38,409 nt of DNA from an uncultured Lachnospiraceae bacterium (lineage in GTDB: Bacteria; Bacillota; Clostridia; Lachnospirales; Lachnospiraceae), in the NCBI GenBank assembly GCA_947175175.1, contig CAMWLV010000019.1, forward strand, positions 1-38,409, given 5' to 3'. The notes beneath the pieces were generated by a model, which did not search any database, was not told the origin of the DNA, and was given only the letters and a program-made list of their open reading frames with translations. Both the position numbers and the translations under genes were made by a program. Shown piece after piece: positions 21,967-29,490 of the stretch. Within the stretch, counting starts at the first letter, position 1; every line of letters starts with the position of its first letter.

Positions 21967-23340
21967 CATATAATTATTGTATAACATACCTGTATAGATA
22001 CTCGTCATGTAGGGATTCGGATAGCTTGCGTTAGGGTTGGGATATGCGCAGATTCTTCTGTCGATATACTCCATCGGATCAAGCGAAATCGCATTCAGTT
22101 TCCGCAGAATCTGTGAGCCAAACCCTTTTATGGCAGCTGCGTCCGTGATCTCGTCGCTTTTCTGATAGTCAAGCGTGGCATCCGCGTTGACGCTGATACC
22201 ATATTTCTCGAGATTGTAGCTGTGCAGATCCAGGAACTTGTGCAGATCCTTGGACAAAAGTTTTGTGAGGGATTCCTCTGTCTCGTCATTGATCACACCG
22301 TTCATAAAACGGTTATAGCCTTCCACAAACGTCTCGATATTGTTAGAGAGTGATTCGGCGTCAGGATACAGACCGATCTTAGCACTGCCATTTTTTGCGG
22401 CAGTGTTATTTGCACTGGTTATGGCAGCTGCACGCGCTGTGATCTGGTCGGACATGGTGGTGCCTGCTGCGGAATTTTCAGGATGCAGTGTCACATGGTA
22501 TGCACCATGTACGCTGAAAGTATTGGAATATGAAGATTCCTCGTTTCCGTCAATGCTGTATATTGCGTTGGTGGCTTCCTTGATCGTTTTATTCAGTCCC
22601 AGATAATCAACGATACCACTGCGATAGGTGGTGTTTTCGTCCGTGATCGTGAAATGGCGCTCTCCTTGAACCGGAAGTCCATAGGCATCGGAAGTTACCT
22701 CCAATGCAGTGAGTCCGCGGGACTCGACCACTCTTGCAGATACGCCGATATCAGAGTTATTGATCAGACGGGAGAGCTTTTTTTGCAGATCATTGTTTGT
22801 GTCACCCTCATGCACATTAAACTGTAGCTCGTAGTGGAGCTTATTGGTCAGGATGTCAAAGGAATAACTGCCTGGCTCCAATGAGACTGGCTGGTTCGCC
22901 TTTAGGTATTTGCTGGTGTTGACCTGCGGAGATGCGAAATTCTCAACCTCGAGGGTAAAATCCGTTGGCACCTCACCGTCAGCATCGTCTGGTTCGTATT
23001 CCACACTTGCCAGCGATTCGTTGTCGCTGTAGGCGGATTTCATTGAGAACAGGTCATCATCGTTGCTGAGTAAACCGATCGTCTGTTTTAAGTTGTTAGC
23101 GCTTTCTTTCAAGTGAATAGCGTATGCGATGGAGCGCGGTGTGGGATCCGTGAGATAAAGCGGAGCAAAACGGTTTTTCCACTGGATGGTGCTGTATAAA
23201 TTTTGCAGCTCACTGGAATCATGCATAGCAAAACGGGAACTGCGTTTGTTGTATTTCCTGTTGAAATTGCTGTTGTCACTACTGCCATAGGTAGTCATAT
23301 ACTGATCCAGAGCCTGCAAAGTGTTCATAGTAACTGACAT
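21964..23340 (-). CDS. FliD-like flagellar hook-associated paralogue
   Basis: A 458-residue protein whose middle (about 125-280) resembles the FliD/hook-associated core: FTLEVENFASPQVN, SYSFDILTNKLHYELQFNVH, then NDLQKKLSRLINNSDIGVSA, ALEVTSD and FTITDE. A later helix, NIETFVEGYNRFMN, corresponds to the FliD C-domain start. It lacks the FliD opening (SGMDTESVIQQL) and the C-terminal heptad helix. Instead it has a basic Ser/Asn-rich start (NFNRKYNKRSSRFAMH) and a Tyr/Pro/Asn-rich end (YPNPNASYPNPYMTSIYTGM). GGAAGGAGG lies 9 bases before the ATG. No sigma-28 promoter is visible. It may be an alternative cap or a filament- or surface-associated protein; its role is unknown. Confidence 0.78.
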   Translation of the reverse strand: MSVTMNTLQALDQYMTTYGSSDNSNFNRKYNKRSSRFAMHDSSELQNLYSTIQWKNRFAPLYLTDPTPRSIAYAIHLKESANNLKQTIGLLSNDDDLFSMKSAYSDNESLASVEYEPDDADGEVPTDFTLEVENFASPQVNTSKYLKANQPVSLEPGSYSFDILTNKLHYELQFNVHEGDTNNDLQKKLSRLINNSDIGVSARVVESRGLTALEVTSDAYGLPVQGERHFTITDENTTYRSGIVDYLGLNKTIKEATNAIYSIDGNEESSYSNTFSVHGAYHVTLHPENSAAGTTMSDQITARAAAITSANNTAAKNGSAKIGLYPDAESLSNNIETFVEGYNRFMNGVINDETEESLTKLLSKDLHKFLDLHSYNLEKYGISVNADATLDYQKSDEITDAAAIKGFGSQILRKLNAISLDPMEYIDRRICAYPNPNASYPNPYMTSIYTGMLYNNYM

Positions 23341-23657
23341 ACTGATGTCCTCCTTCCTTGGGTAATAAATTCAGGTCTTATGTGAACTTGTTTTTGAACA
23401 CATAATTGAATATAAAATTCAAAAAACTTCCCTGTTTTAGAGACATACAGGACTTTAATTGTGCGGATATTCGCAGAAATGTTATGTATATCTCTTATTA
23501 TGTTAAACTTATCATGAATTGTGTGAAAAAGCAAGGGGTTTGCGCTAGAAAAAAGGAAAAATTTTTCTGCAATTGTATCAAAATACTGAAAATAGAATAA
23601 AAAGTATCAAAAATTGGCACAAAAGAGAAAAGAGTGACAGCGTTCAAAAAATAATTA
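23341..23657. other. AT-rich divergent spacer without a gene
   Basis: The spacer between the FliD-like gene and the ribosomal block holds the RBS of the former, a loose inverted repeat (TTATGTG / CACATAA near 23379-23408) and no convincing ORF. I could not identify the promoter of the FliD-like gene. Confidence 0.5.
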
Positions 23658-23686
23658 TTGACGCACAGCTGCTCATGTGGTATATT
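23658..23686 (+). promoter_or_regulatory. Sigma-A promoter of rpmG-secE-nusG
   Basis: TTGACG at 23658-23663, 17 bases, TATATT at 23681-23686. The leader to rpmG is about 115 bases. Confidence 0.75.
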
Positions 23687-23808
23687 GAAAAAGCAAGATG
23701 AATAAGAGGTCTTTTTTTTATGCAATTTTGGAACTTTTCTAAAATAAGCAGTATCTTGCACGATTAGAACAGTTGATGATTATTTAGAACGTTAGCGGAG
23801 GTGGAATT

Positions 23809-23958
23809 ATGCGTACAAAGATTACATTGGCATGTACAGAGTGCAAACAGCGTAATTACAATACTACAAAGGAGAAGAAGACTCATCCTGACAGAATGGA
23901 GATCAAGAAGTATTGTAGATTCTGCAAGACTCATACACTGCACAAGGAAACAAAATAA
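23809..23958 (+). CDS. rpmG: Ribosomal protein L33 (zinc-binding form)
   Basis: A 49-residue protein of the large ribosomal subunit, [17 protein letters not shown], ending [15 protein letters not shown]. The two CxxC pairs (C9/C12 and C36/C39 approximately) mark the zinc-binding C+ form. GGAGGTG lies before the ATG. It heads the rpmG-secE-nusG operon as in other Firmicutes. No tRNA-Trp gene sits between rpmG and secE, although one does in some Clostridia. Confidence 0.96.
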   Translation: MRTKITLACTECKQRNYNTTKEKKTHPDRMEIKKYCRFCKTHTLHKETK

Positions 23959-24000
23959 GCAATCGCATCAAGTGACAGATGGAGAAATAGGAGGCACATG

Positions 24001-24213
24001 ATGGCAGATTCAGCTAAGAAGGAAGCAAAAAAAGACAACTTCTGGAAAAGTGTAAAAACGGAATTTAAGAAGATTGCCTGGCCTGACCAGAAAGAAACTG
24101 TGAAACAGTCTGTAGCAGTTCTCTGTGTATCGGTTGTAGTAGGACTTATCATTACCTTTTTGGATACCCTTATCCAGTATGGCATTAACTTCTTAACAAG
24201 TATCGGCGTGTAA
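24001..24213 (+). CDS. secE: Preprotein translocase subunit SecE
   Basis: This essential small subunit of the SecYEG channel has 70 residues. It shows the amphipathic motif VKTEFKKIAWPDQKET (residues about 18-33) followed by one membrane helix (VAVLCVSVVVGLIITFL). Two adjacent ATG codons exist at 23998 and 24001; the second has the better distance from AGGAGG (23989-23994). It lies 42 bases after rpmG and 15 bases before nusG. Confidence 0.95.
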   Translation: MADSAKKEAKKDNFWKSVKTEFKKIAWPDQKETVKQSVAVLCVSVVVGLIITFLDTLIQYGINFLTSIGV

Positions 24214-24228
24214 AAGAGGTGACTATTT

Positions 24229-25035
24229 ATGGAAGAAAAGAAAAGGGCAGTAGCAAAAAAGCTCATTACTCCAAACATGCAGGAGTGGCTTCCTGTATCA
24301 CCAAAGATGCCGGAGAAAACGCATGAGGAATCGGTGGACGCAGAAACAGGTTCAGAGACAATGGATTTCGAAGAAAAAGTTGAAGAAACGGAAGAAATCG
24401 ATGCTGTTGAAGAATTTTCTGGAGAGACAGACACCACAGTGGAAGAGCCTGTCATGGAGGAGCCAGTCGAAGAGGAACCCCACAGCAGAGTAGCACTCAG
24501 CGACAACAAGAGTGGACTTGGCATGGGCTGGTATGTAGTCCACACCTATTCCGGATATGAGAATAAGGTAAAGGCAAATATCGAGAAGGCTATTGAAAAC
24601 CGGCATCTTGAGAATGAAATCCTTGAAGTGAGGGTTCCATTGCAGGATGTCATGGAACTCAAAAACGGCGTGGAGAAGACATCGCAGAAAAAGATGTTTC
24701 CAGGTTACGTTCTTCTGCATATGGATGCGGACAACAACGATGCATGGTATGTAGTCAGAAATACAAGAGGCGTTACTGGGTTCGTGGGACCGGGAAGTAA
24801 ACCCGTGCCGCTCACGGAGGCAGAGCTCAAAGCACTTGACTTTGGTGTTGACACTACTGTCGAATTTGCAGAAGGTGACGTGATCAGTGTTACGGCGGGC
24901 GTGTGGAAAGATACTGTCGGTACAGTTCAGAAGATCGATGCCGCCAGACAGACACTTACGATCAATGTCGAGATGTTCGGGCGCGAGACGCCTGTCGAGA
25001 TTAATTTCACGGATGTGAAAAAGATGTGGGATTAA
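24229..25035 (+). CDS. nusG: Transcription factor NusG with an acidic N-terminal extension
   Basis: NusG binds RNA polymerase and modulates pausing, termination and transcription-translation coupling. The NGN domain starts at residue 100 (WYVVHTYSGYENKVKANIEK) and includes the KKMFPGYVLLHM strand and TRGVTGFVG. The KOW domain follows (FAEGDVISVTAGVWKDTVGT). Ahead of these lie about 99 extra residues, rich in Glu and Asp and predicted disordered. Typical NusG has 170-190 residues against 268 here. AGAGGTGA at 24215 supports the ATG at 24229; an internal ATG at 24523 lacks an RBS, so I think the extension is translated. Confidence 0.94.
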   Translation: MEEKKRAVAKKLITPNMQEWLPVSPKMPEKTHEESVDAETGSETMDFEEKVEETEEIDAVEEFSGETDTTVEEPVMEEPVEEEPHSRVALSDNKSGLGMGWYVVHTYSGYENKVKANIEKAIENRHLENEILEVRVPLQDVMELKNGVEKTSQKKMFPGYVLLHMDADNNDAWYVVRNTRGVTGFVGPGSKPVPLTEAELKALDFGVDTTVEFAEGDVISVTAGVWKDTVGTVQKIDAARQTLTINVEMFGRETPVEINFTDVKKMWD

Positions 25036-25050
25036 AACAAAGAAAAGATA

Positions 25051-25080
25051 TTGACAATCGTAACGAATCAGTGTTAGTAT
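25051..25080 (+). promoter_or_regulatory. Sigma-A promoter of rplK-rplA
   Basis: TTGACA at 25051-25056, an 18-base spacer and TAGTAT at 25075-25080. Confidence 0.68.
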
Positions 25081-25087
25081 GATTAAC

Positions 25088-25140
25088 GGACTTGTGTCCG
25101 CGTGGGAGGGTTATCCGCCCAGACGACCACAAAACGGTTT
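25088..25140 (+). promoter_or_regulatory. Structured leader of rplK-rplA, probable ribosomal-protein autoregulatory element
   Basis: TTGTG (25092-25096) pairs with CACAA (25128-25132), enclosing TGGG-A-GG / CC-G-CCCA (25103-25121) and an unpaired GACGACCA-type strand. Leaders with a GTGGGAGG...ACCACA layout are common before rplK-rplA in Clostridia and are thought to mimic an rRNA site bound by L1 or L11. Which protein binds cannot be decided here. Confidence 0.55.
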
Positions 25141-25189
25141 TTCTATATTATTTTATAGGAGACTGAGAATAAATTAGGAGGTGCCTGAC

Positions 25190-25615
25190 ATGGCAAAGAA
25201 AGTAGTTGGATATATTAAATTACAGATTCCTGCCGCAAAAGCAACACCGGCTCCGCCGGTTGGACCTGCTCTTGGACAGCATGGCGTAAACATTGTAGAG
25301 TTTACAAAACAGTTTAATGCAAGGACAGCAGATCAGGAAGGTATGATCATTCCTGTTGTCATCACAGTATATGCAGACAGAAGCTTCAGCTTCATCACAA
25401 AGACTCCGCCGGCAGCAGTTTTATTAAAGAAGGCATGCAACCTTAAGACTGCTTCAGCAGCACCAAACAAGACGAAAGTTGCCAAGATCTCGAAGGCAAA
25501 GATCCAGGAAATTGCTGAGTTAAAGATGCCTGACTTAAATGCGGCAAGCCTTGAGGCTGCCATGAGCATGATTGCGGGTACAGCAAGATCCATGGGTATC
25601 ACAGTGGAAGATTAA
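25190..25615 (+). CDS. rplK: Ribosomal protein L11
   Basis: L11 binds the GTPase-associated region of 23S rRNA and is needed for elongation-factor function and the stringent response. The 141-residue protein has the diagnostic [20 protein letters not shown] and the C-terminal [20 protein letters not shown] segment. The start at 25190 ([10 protein letters not shown]) follows AGGAGG at 25177-25182; the GTG at 25181 overlaps that site and is rejected. rplA follows 16 bases later. Confidence 0.97.
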   Translation: MAKKVVGYIKLQIPAAKATPAPPVGPALGQHGVNIVEFTKQFNARTADQEGMIIPVVITVYADRSFSFITKTPPAAVLLKKACNLKTASAAPNKTKVAKISKAKIQEIAELKMPDLNAASLEAAMSMIAGTARSMGITVED

Positions 25616-25631
25616 GCGGAGGTAAAGTAAT

Positions 25632-26321
25632 ATGAAACATGGTAAGAGATATAATGAATCCGCGAAGTTGGTTGATCGCGCAACATTTTATGAGATTGAA
25701 GACGCTGTAGCACTGGCTAAGAAGTCTGCTGCAGCAAAGTTTGATGAGACAGTGGAAGTTCATATCAGAACAGGCTGTGACGGACGTCACGCAGAACAGC
25801 AGATCCGTGGTGCTGTCGTACTCCCGAATGGAACAGGTAAGACGGTTAAGGTTTTGGTTTTCGCTAAAGGCGATAAAGTAGCAGAGGCAGAGGCAGCTGG
25901 TGCTGATTACGTTGGTGGCGATGAGCTCATTCCAAAGATCCAGAATGATGGATGGTTAGATTTTGATGTTGTAGTTGCCACACCGGACATGATGGGTATT
26001 GTTGGCCGTCTTGGTAAGGTTTTGGGACCTAAGGGCTTAATGCCAAATCCGAAGTCTGGAACGGTAACGATGGATGTCACGAAGGCAATCAATGATATCA
26101 AGGCTGGTAAGGTTGAGTACAGACTTGACAAGACAAACATCATTCACTGCCCGATCGGAAAGGTATCTTTCTCAGAGGAGCAGTTGACACAGAATCTCAA
26201 CACCCTGTTGGAGGCGATTGTGAAGGCGAAACCGTCATCACTTAAGGGACAGTACTTAAGGAGCATCACGCTTTCATCGACAATGGGACCTGGCGTAAAG
26301 GTTAGTGTTGCTAAGTTCTAA
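25632..26321 (+). CDS. rplA: Ribosomal protein L1
   Basis: L1 forms the mobile stalk at the ribosomal E site and in many bacteria represses its own mRNA. The 229-residue protein has [16 protein letters not shown] at the start, the two-domain boundary near LVFAKGD, and the signature [20 protein letters not shown] near residues 123-142. Length and C-terminus ([10 protein letters not shown]) are normal. GGAGGT is 8 bases upstream. A terminator follows. Confidence 0.97.
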   Translation: MKHGKRYNESAKLVDRATFYEIEDAVALAKKSAAAKFDETVEVHIRTGCDGRHAEQQIRGAVVLPNGTGKTVKVLVFAKGDKVAEAEAAGADYVGGDELIPKIQNDGWLDFDVVVATPDMMGIVGRLGKVLGPKGLMPNPKSGTVTMDVTKAINDIKAGKVEYRLDKTNIIHCPIGKVSFSEEQLTQNLNTLLEAIVKAKPSSLKGQYLRSITLSSTMGPGVKVSVAKF

Positions 26322-26350
26322 TCAATATATTTGTGATAGAAAGATATATT

Positions 26351-26383
26351 AAGGTCTCGTTTGAAATAAAACGAGACCTTTTT
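26351..26383 (+). terminator. Intrinsic terminator after rplA
   Basis: AAGGTCTCGTTT pairs with AAACGAGACCTT around GAAAT, followed by TTTTT. It separates rplKA from the CapA-like gene. Confidence 0.92.
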
Positions 26384-26405
26384 CGATATAGAAGCGGGTG
26401 GGTAA

Positions 26406-27773
26406 TTGGCTGGTAAAAGGACCGGTAAAAAAGCTGGAAAAAGAAGACGCAAAAGGAAAAATAAAAATCTGAACGTATTTGTCAAATCATTAATACTTGT
26501 GTTGGTGATGGGAAGTCTTGTAATGCTGGGGTATTCTGCTGTGGCAAAGAGGCTGGATACGAGGCAGGAAGGTATTGCAGAAAAAACGCCGAAGGTTGTT
26601 GAGTTTTCCGGGCTTGGTCAACAGGGTGATCAAGCACGGCAGGATGGGACGACAGAGGGACAAAGCGCTGTATCTGCAGATGAGATGGCTTGTGAGCTGA
26701 ACACTTCAGAACAACCAATGTCCACAGAGGCGACCATGCCCACAGAAGATGAAAGACTTTTTAATGAAGCTGTTCAAAAGGGACAGAATGTCTACCTCGT
26801 AAACTGTGAGGACAGTGAGCGTGTCACATTTGCGTTTGCCGGTGATATACTGCTGGACGATGAGTATGCCATGATGTTCCACTACAGAACCAGGGGCAGC
26901 GATATCAATGACACATTCTCGGCAGATTTGCTGGAAAAGATGCGAAGTGCAGACGTCTTTATGCTCAACAATGAATTTCCGTTTTCAGCAAGAGGAAGGC
27001 CGACAGAGGATAAAACATTTACATTTCGGGCAAACCCGGCAAATGTAGAGCTGTATGAGCTGCTTGGAGTGGATATCGTGTCGCTTGCCAACAATCACGC
27101 CTATGATTATGGGGAAGAGGCACTCCTCGACACATTTACCACGCTCGAGAATGCGGGGATACCCTATGTCGGTGCGGGGAGAAATATTGACGAGGCGCGA
27201 AAGCCGGTGTATTTTATTGCGAATGGGATGAAAATTGCAGTTGTGAGTGCGACCCAGATCGAGCGCAATGCGGTGCCGGATACCAAGGAAGCAACCACGA
27301 CAAATGCTGGTGTACTCCGGTGCATGGATCCGGCAGCTCTTCTGGAGGTCATCGCGGAAGCAAAAGAAAACAGCGATTTCGTGATATTGTATATCCACTG
27401 GGGGACGGAGAGCCAGGCCGAGACGGACTGGCTGCAGGATAAGCAGGCACCGATCTATGCACAGGCGGGTGTGGATCTCATCATGGGCGATCACCCACAC
27501 TGTCTGCAGAAGCTGGATTCTGAATCAGGTGTTCCTGTCGTATACAGTCTGGGGAATTACTGGTTTAACTCAAAAACGCAGAATACCTGCCTTGTCGAAG
27601 TTGGTATCAGGAAAGACGGAATGGAATATCTCCGGTTTGTACCATGTGTACAGGAGAACTGCCGTACAAGACAGCTTGAGGGTGCCGAGAAGGAAGAGGT
27701 TCTGAATTATATGCGGAGATTGTCGCCCACTGTCAATATTGACAGTGAGGGATATGTGACTTTTGGTGGTTAG
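26406..27773 (+). CDS. Membrane-anchored CapA-family metallophosphatase-like protein
   Basis: A 455-residue protein of the CapA/PgsA family, named for poly-gamma-glutamate capsule synthesis though most members are unassigned. The very basic N-terminus (KRTGKKAGKRRRKRKNKNL) precedes one membrane helix (about 28-47), then a Ser/Thr/Glu-rich linker to about residue 135. The extracytoplasmic domain has FAFAGDILLDD, FMLNNEFP, SLANNHAYDYG, ILYIHWGTE, MGDHPHCLQ and YSLGNYWF, the metal-ligand motifs of the fold. The start is TTG at 26406 with a weak GGGTGGG site; no better start exists before the helix. No other capsule genes are near, so poly-gamma-glutamate synthesis is not supported by context. 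It interrupts the usual L1-L10 order. Confidence 0.85.
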   Translation: MAGKRTGKKAGKRRRKRKNKNLNVFVKSLILVLVMGSLVMLGYSAVAKRLDTRQEGIAEKTPKVVEFSGLGQQGDQARQDGTTEGQSAVSADEMACELNTSEQPMSTEATMPTEDERLFNEAVQKGQNVYLVNCEDSERVTFAFAGDILLDDEYAMMFHYRTRGSDINDTFSADLLEKMRSADVFMLNNEFPFSARGRPTEDKTFTFRANPANVELYELLGVDIVSLANNHAYDYGEEALLDTFTTLENAGIPYVGAGRNIDEARKPVYFIANGMKIAVVSATQIERNAVPDTKEATTTNAGVLRCMDPAALLEVIAEAKENSDFVILYIHWGTESQAETDWLQDKQAPIYAQAGVDLIMGDHPHCLQKLDSESGVPVVYSLGNYWFNSKTQNTCLVEVGIRKDGMEYLRFVPCVQENCRTRQLEGAEKEEVLNYMRRLSPTVNIDSEGYVTFGG

Positions 27774-27797
27774 GGACAGAAATGGTCTTGCGGACTG

Positions 27798-27939
27798 GTT
27801 ACTGTTCACACCCCTACTGTGTTTTGCATGTTTATACGTTTTTTCGGTGTGAACAGCAACATTTATGCACACAAAATGCTAAAGGGCAAGCATTTTGGCG
27901 CTTGATTCCCACTACTTAAATGGGGGAGTGAACAGTAAC
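27798..27939. mobile_element. 142-bp MITE-like element with 12-bp terminal inverted repeats and 8-bp target duplication
   Basis: GTTACTGTTCAC at 27798-27809 is the exact reverse complement of GTGAACAGTAAC at 27928-27939, with near-complementary C/G runs further in. Both ends are flanked by the identical 8-mer GCGGACTG (27790-27797 and 27940-27947), the signature of a transposition target duplication. No ORF for a transposase fits inside. The transposase that moved it must lie elsewhere; several families make 8-bp duplications, so I cannot name one. Confidence 0.85.
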
Positions 27940-27978
27940 GCGGACTGCTGTTAAACAGTAAAAAAACAAAAAATGGGG

Positions 27979-28008
27979 TTGACAGCCAGATATAAGTTAT
28001 GCTATGGT
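27979..28008 (+). promoter_or_regulatory. Sigma-A promoter of the L10 leader-rplJL operon
   Basis: TTGACA at 27979-27984, an 18-base spacer and TATGGT at 28003-28008. It starts about 30 bases downstream of the mobile element. Confidence 0.72.
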
Positions 28009-28020
28009 ATTAGAGGTTGT

Positions 28021-28172
28021 AAGACCATGCCGAAGACAGTAGGTGCAAAAGCATTGGAAATATAGGATAATGCGTTTTGCGTAAGAGTACCGCCTACCGA
28101 GGAAAAGAGTTTTTATGATGATGACTTTTGCCTCTCGGTATATGTGTTGACATATGACTGGGAGGTTTTTTA
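28021..28172 (+). promoter_or_regulatory. Ribosomal L10 leader RNA with transcription attenuator
   Basis: The segment has the hallmark L10-leader parts: CCGAAGACAGTAGGTGC at 28030-28046, the pairing partner CCGCCTACCGAGG at 28090-28102, and a terminator stem at 28131-28165 (CCTC...GTATATGT / ACATATGAC...GAGG) followed by TTTTTT. In Firmicutes the L10(L12)4 complex binds this leader and promotes premature termination, limiting rplJL expression. Confidence 0.9.
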
Positions 28173-28218
28173 TATCAAAAACTCCTTGTCGGCAAAAAAT
28201 CTATAAGGAGGTTAGAAA

Positions 28219-28794
28219 ATGGCAAAGATTGAATTAAAACAGCCTATCGTTGAGGAAATCGCAGCTACAGTCAAAGATGCAGCCACAGTTGTGATCGTGA
28301 GCTACAGCGGAATCACCGTTGCGCAGGATACACAGCTCCGTAAGCAACTTCGTGAAGCCGGCGTTACGTATAAGGTGTACAAGAATACGCTGATGACTCG
28401 TGCTTTCAAAGGTACTGAGTTTGAAGGTTTGACAGAGAGCCTTAAGGGAACAAACGCGCTTGCAGTCTGCAAGGATGACGCAACAGCTCCGGCAAGAATC
28501 CTGAGCAAGTTTGCTAAGGACTGTCCGGCGATTCAGCTCAAGGCAGGTATTGTAGAGGGCATTGTTTATGATGAAAAGGGAATGGCAGAAATTGCAAAGA
28601 TTCCTTCAAGGGACGAGCTCATTTCCAAGTTCCTTGGAAGTATCCAGTCTCCAATCACGAACTTCGCCCGTGTGCTTAATCAGATTGCAGAGAAGGGTGG
28701 CGCAGGCGCTTGTGAGCCAGCTCTGAAGGAAGATGAAGCAGCTACGGCGGAAGTCAGGGCAGAATCCACAGCAGAGGCTCCTGCGGCTGAGTAG
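28219..28794 (+). CDS. rplJ: Ribosomal protein L10
   Basis: L10 anchors the L7/L12 stalk on the 50S subunit and, with L12, binds its own leader RNA. The 191-residue product has the family N-terminus (KQPIVEEIAATVKDAATVVI, SYSGITVAQDTQLRKQLREA) and GTNALAVCKDD. The C-terminal helix for L12 binding (ITNFARVLNQIAEKGG) is followed by about 25 extra residues rich in Ala and Glu, longer than the usual 165-175. AAGGAGG precedes the ATG. rplL follows after 71 bases. Confidence 0.96.
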   Translation: MAKIELKQPIVEEIAATVKDAATVVIVSYSGITVAQDTQLRKQLREAGVTYKVYKNTLMTRAFKGTEFEGLTESLKGTNALAVCKDDATAPARILSKFAKDCPAIQLKAGIVEGIVYDEKGMAEIAKIPSRDELISKFLGSIQSPITNFARVLNQIAEKGGAGACEPALKEDEAATAEVRAESTAEAPAAE

Positions 28795-28798
28795 TTAA

Positions 28799-28822
28799 GG
28801 AACTGTTCTTAATTACAGTTCC
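28799..28822 (+). other. Intergenic hairpin between rplJ and rplL
   Basis: GGAACTGT (28799-28806) pairs perfectly with ACAGTTCC (28815-28822) around an 8-base loop. There is no T-run, so it is not a full terminator. It may be a processing or stability element that raises L12 over L10, which is needed in several copies; this is inference. Confidence 0.5.
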
Positions 28823-28865
28823 CAGGAAATGATATCAACAAATTTATTTATGGAGGGAAACAATA

Positions 28866-29240
28866 ATGGCAAAGTTAACAACAGCAGAATTTATTGAAGC
28901 GATCAAAGAGCTTACAGTATTAGAGTTAAATGATTTAGTAAAAGCTTGCGAGGAAGAGTTCGGCGTATCTGCAGCAGCTGGCGCAGTCGTTATGGCAGTA
29001 GGTGACGGTGCTCCGGCAGCAGAGGAGAAGGATGAGTTTGATGTAGAGCTTACAGAGGTAGGTCCTAACAAGGTTAAGGTAATCAAGGTTGTTCGTGAAG
29101 CAACAGGTCTTGGCTTGAAGGAGGCTAAGGATCTCGTCGACAGCGCTCCTAAGATCGTTAAGGAAGCAGCAGCTAAGGCTGAGGCTGAGGAGATTAAGAC
29201 AAAACTTGAAGCTGAAGGTGCAAAGGTTACTCTTAAGTAA
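28866..29240 (+). CDS. rplL: Ribosomal protein L7/L12
   Basis: The multicopy stalk protein that recruits translational GTPases. The 124-residue protein has the N-terminal dimerisation domain ([20 protein letters not shown]), an Ala-rich hinge near residues 38-55, and the conserved C-domain [26 protein letters not shown] precedes the ATG. The gene is followed by a terminator. Confidence 0.97.
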   Translation: MAKLTTAEFIEAIKELTVLELNDLVKACEEEFGVSAAAGAVVMAVGDGAPAAEEKDEFDVELTEVGPNKVKVIKVVREATGLGLKEAKDLVDSAPKIVKEAAAKAEAEEIKTKLEAEGAKVTLK

Positions 29241-29262
29241 TTTTGTCCAAATGGCTATGACA

Positions 29263-29288
29263 GGTCGGGATACACTCCCGGCCTTTTG
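29263..29288 (+). terminator. Intrinsic terminator after rplL
   Basis: GGTCGGGA pairs with TCCCGGCC (one GU) around TACAC, followed by TTTTGGTTTTC. The interrupted T-tract suggests partial read-through to rpoB. Confidence 0.75.
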
Positions 29289-29361
29289 GTTTTCTTTGTT
29301 TACTTTATATTTTATTCATATCTAGGCTCAATTATTTATTCCAATTTTTTGAAAATTTTCA

Positions 29362-29390
29362 TTGACTTCAAAAAGGACTTGTGGTAATAT
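29362..29390 (+). promoter_or_regulatory. Sigma-A promoter of rpoBC
   Basis: TTGACT at 29362-29367, 17 bases, TAATAT at 29385-29390. The leader is about 95 bases. Confidence 0.78.
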
Positions 29391-29490
29391 GTAGAGTGCA
29401 CTATTGTGAAAAATTGTACCTATTTCAATGAGTGTCAATGGATACAATAATATATGATAGATGTATTAAAAAAGAACGGGGTGAAATGTC

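Noticed and set aside
23959-23997. tRNA-Trp gene between rpmG and secE, found in some Clostridia
   Set aside because: The gap is 42 bases, too short for a tRNA, and no cloverleaf sequence is present.
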